Source of the DNA: HGM10611 sp964384805
Lineage (GTDB): Bacteria > Bacillota_I > Bacilli_A > ML615J-28 > CAG-313
Direction: 5' to 3'
Assembly: GCA_964384805.1 (NCBI GenBank)
Contig: CAYLLO010000017.1
Location: 1 to 25,254, forward strand
DNA length: 25,254 nt
Under the pieces are notes generated by a model that had not been told where the DNA came from, ran no database searches, and saw only the letters and a list, made by a program, of their open reading frames with translations. Shown one piece after another: positions 24,586-25,254 of the stretch; position 1 is the first letter of the stretch; every line of letters starts with the position of its first letter. The position numbers and the translations under genes were made by a program.

Positions 24586-25254
24586 ATGAAAAGAGTATTT
24601 GCTTTTATAAGCTTATTTGCAATCGCTTTAGTAATGTTCGGTTTCGGTACTAGTAATGTTAAAGCTGCTGAAGAACCAGCTGCTGGAAAATGGTTCGAAA
24701 ACCCTTATTTACTAACTGACGATGAAGGAAATGTTGTAGAAATTCCTATGTATATCATGAATAGTATTACAACTACTTTCCCTGATTACTTCGATTATGA
24801 AGGTGCTAAAGGTACTGATTTCGAAGATAAAAACTGGGGTGGTTCTGTAAGACAATATGCATGGAACGGTGTTAAAGTTGTTATCCCTCAATTTAACGCT
24901 GAAGGTGCTACTGGAAAATATTATGGAGTATATCCACAAGGTGCATCTAAAGGTGGACAAATTGGTATTGGTGGAATGATTTACACAACTACTGGAACTT
25001 ATGATCAAGGTACATTATACAAAGGTGGTTCATATGTAAGAACTGCTCCTGCTGACCCATCATTAAGTTTCTATTTATTCAATGATCAAGAATCTGACTG
25101 GTCAATGGAATCTATTAGTAAAGCTAATGCTGCTAACCCATACATCATTTTTGATGCTGAAGGTAAAGCTGTTGCTGGATTAGTATTACCTGACACTAGT
25201 GCTAATGCTGTTGAAGCAGCATATGGATTAGGTCAAGAATTCTGTTGGGATGAA
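24586..25254 (+). CDS. Unrecognised secreted protein, 5' part (truncated by window end)
   Basis: The frame stays open for 223 codons from the ATG at 24586 to the window end. It begins with a clear signal peptide, MKRVFAFISLFAIALVMFGF, with a likely cleavage after NVKA-A near residue 28, and has no lipobox Cys. The mature part is rich in Gly, Ala, Tyr and Asp with many short beta-like stretches (GVKVVIPQFN, GKYYGVYPQ, GGQIGIGGMIYTTTGTYDQG, SLSFYLFND, YIIFDAEGKAVAGLVLP). I recognise no family. AGGAGG lies 13 bases before the ATG, rather far. Its own strong promoter and frequent GCT/GGT/GTT codons suggest an abundant surface or extracellular protein. A link with the glycan operon is possible but unproven. 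Confidence 0.75.
   Translation, partial: MKRVFAFISLFAIALVMFGFGTSNVKAAEEPAAGKWFENPYLLTDDEGNVVEIPMYIMNSITTTFPDYFDYEGAKGTDFEDKNWGGSVRQYAWNGVKVVIPQFNAEGATGKYYGVYPQGASKGGQIGIGGMIYTTTGTYDQGTLYKGGSYVRTAPADPSLSFYLFNDQESDWSMESISKANAANPYIIFDAEGKAVAGLVLPDTSANAVEAAYGLGQEFCWDE

Noticed and set aside
1..25254. tRNA, rRNA, CRISPR array, insertion sequence, prophage or attachment site
   Set aside because: I saw no cloverleaf, spaced direct-repeat array, transposase, integrase or terminal inverted repeats. Coding is continuous and the longest gene-free stretch is about 207 bases.
1..25254. TGA read as tryptophan
   Set aside because: All ORFs use TGG for conserved Trp positions and no in-frame TGA interrupts them, so there is no positive evidence for reassignment.

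Overview
The window is AT-rich, low-GC Gram-positive-type DNA. Every gene lies on the + strand and uses Shine-Dalgarno sites of the AGGAGG type, sigma-A-like promoters (TTGNNA, 17 bp, TATAAT) and short intergenic gaps. The standard code reads every ORF through, with Trp as TGG. All 16 stop codons visible are TAA (12) or TAG (4), none TGA. This fits the AT-rich Bacilli (Firmicutes) near Erysipelotrichales, Haloplasma, Izemoplasma or Acholeplasma, but the exact lineage is inference.

Layout. (1) 1-1728: the 3' end of a surface protein with an InlB-type repeat and a C-terminal GCKK-TM-basic tail, then a GHL10 (YngK/DigH-like) glycoside hydrolase without a signal peptide, closed by a clear intrinsic terminator. 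(2) 1839-24378: a sigma-A promoter with a cre-like operator in its spacer, driving an apparent 14-gene, about 22.5 kb operon. The genes in order are: GH20-like hexosaminidase; giant membrane-anchored solute-binding protein with carbohydrate-binding-like domains; MalF/MalG-type permease pair 1; NHL/TPR membrane protein; YIP1-family protein; 1142-residue DUF5696-like surface protein; permease pair 2; DUF624/YesL-like protein; two tandem phosphodiester glycosidases with GCKK C-termini; GH3 NagZ-type beta-N-acetylglucosaminidase; NagB. (3) 24379-25254: a short AT-rich gap, a second strong promoter and the 5' part of an unrecognised secreted protein.

How the genes work together (inference). The two phosphodiester glycosidases, and possibly the DUF5696 protein, trim an amino-sugar-containing polymer at the cell surface. 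The large binding protein and two permease pairs, with NHL/TPR, YIP1 and DUF624 accessory proteins, import oligosaccharides. Signal-less GHL10, GH20 and GH3 enzymes reduce them to monosaccharides in the cytosol, and NagB feeds glucosamine-6-phosphate into glycolysis. Peptidoglycan glycan strands, teichoic acids or another GlcNAc-bearing glycan are the leading candidate substrates. No ABC ATPase, GlcNAc kinase, NagA deacetylase or regulator gene is present here.

The most interesting elements are the conserved-looking core with four permeases, NHL/TPR, YIP1 and DUF5696, which I cannot match to a characterised transporter, and the GCKK C-terminal anchor shared by three exported proteins.
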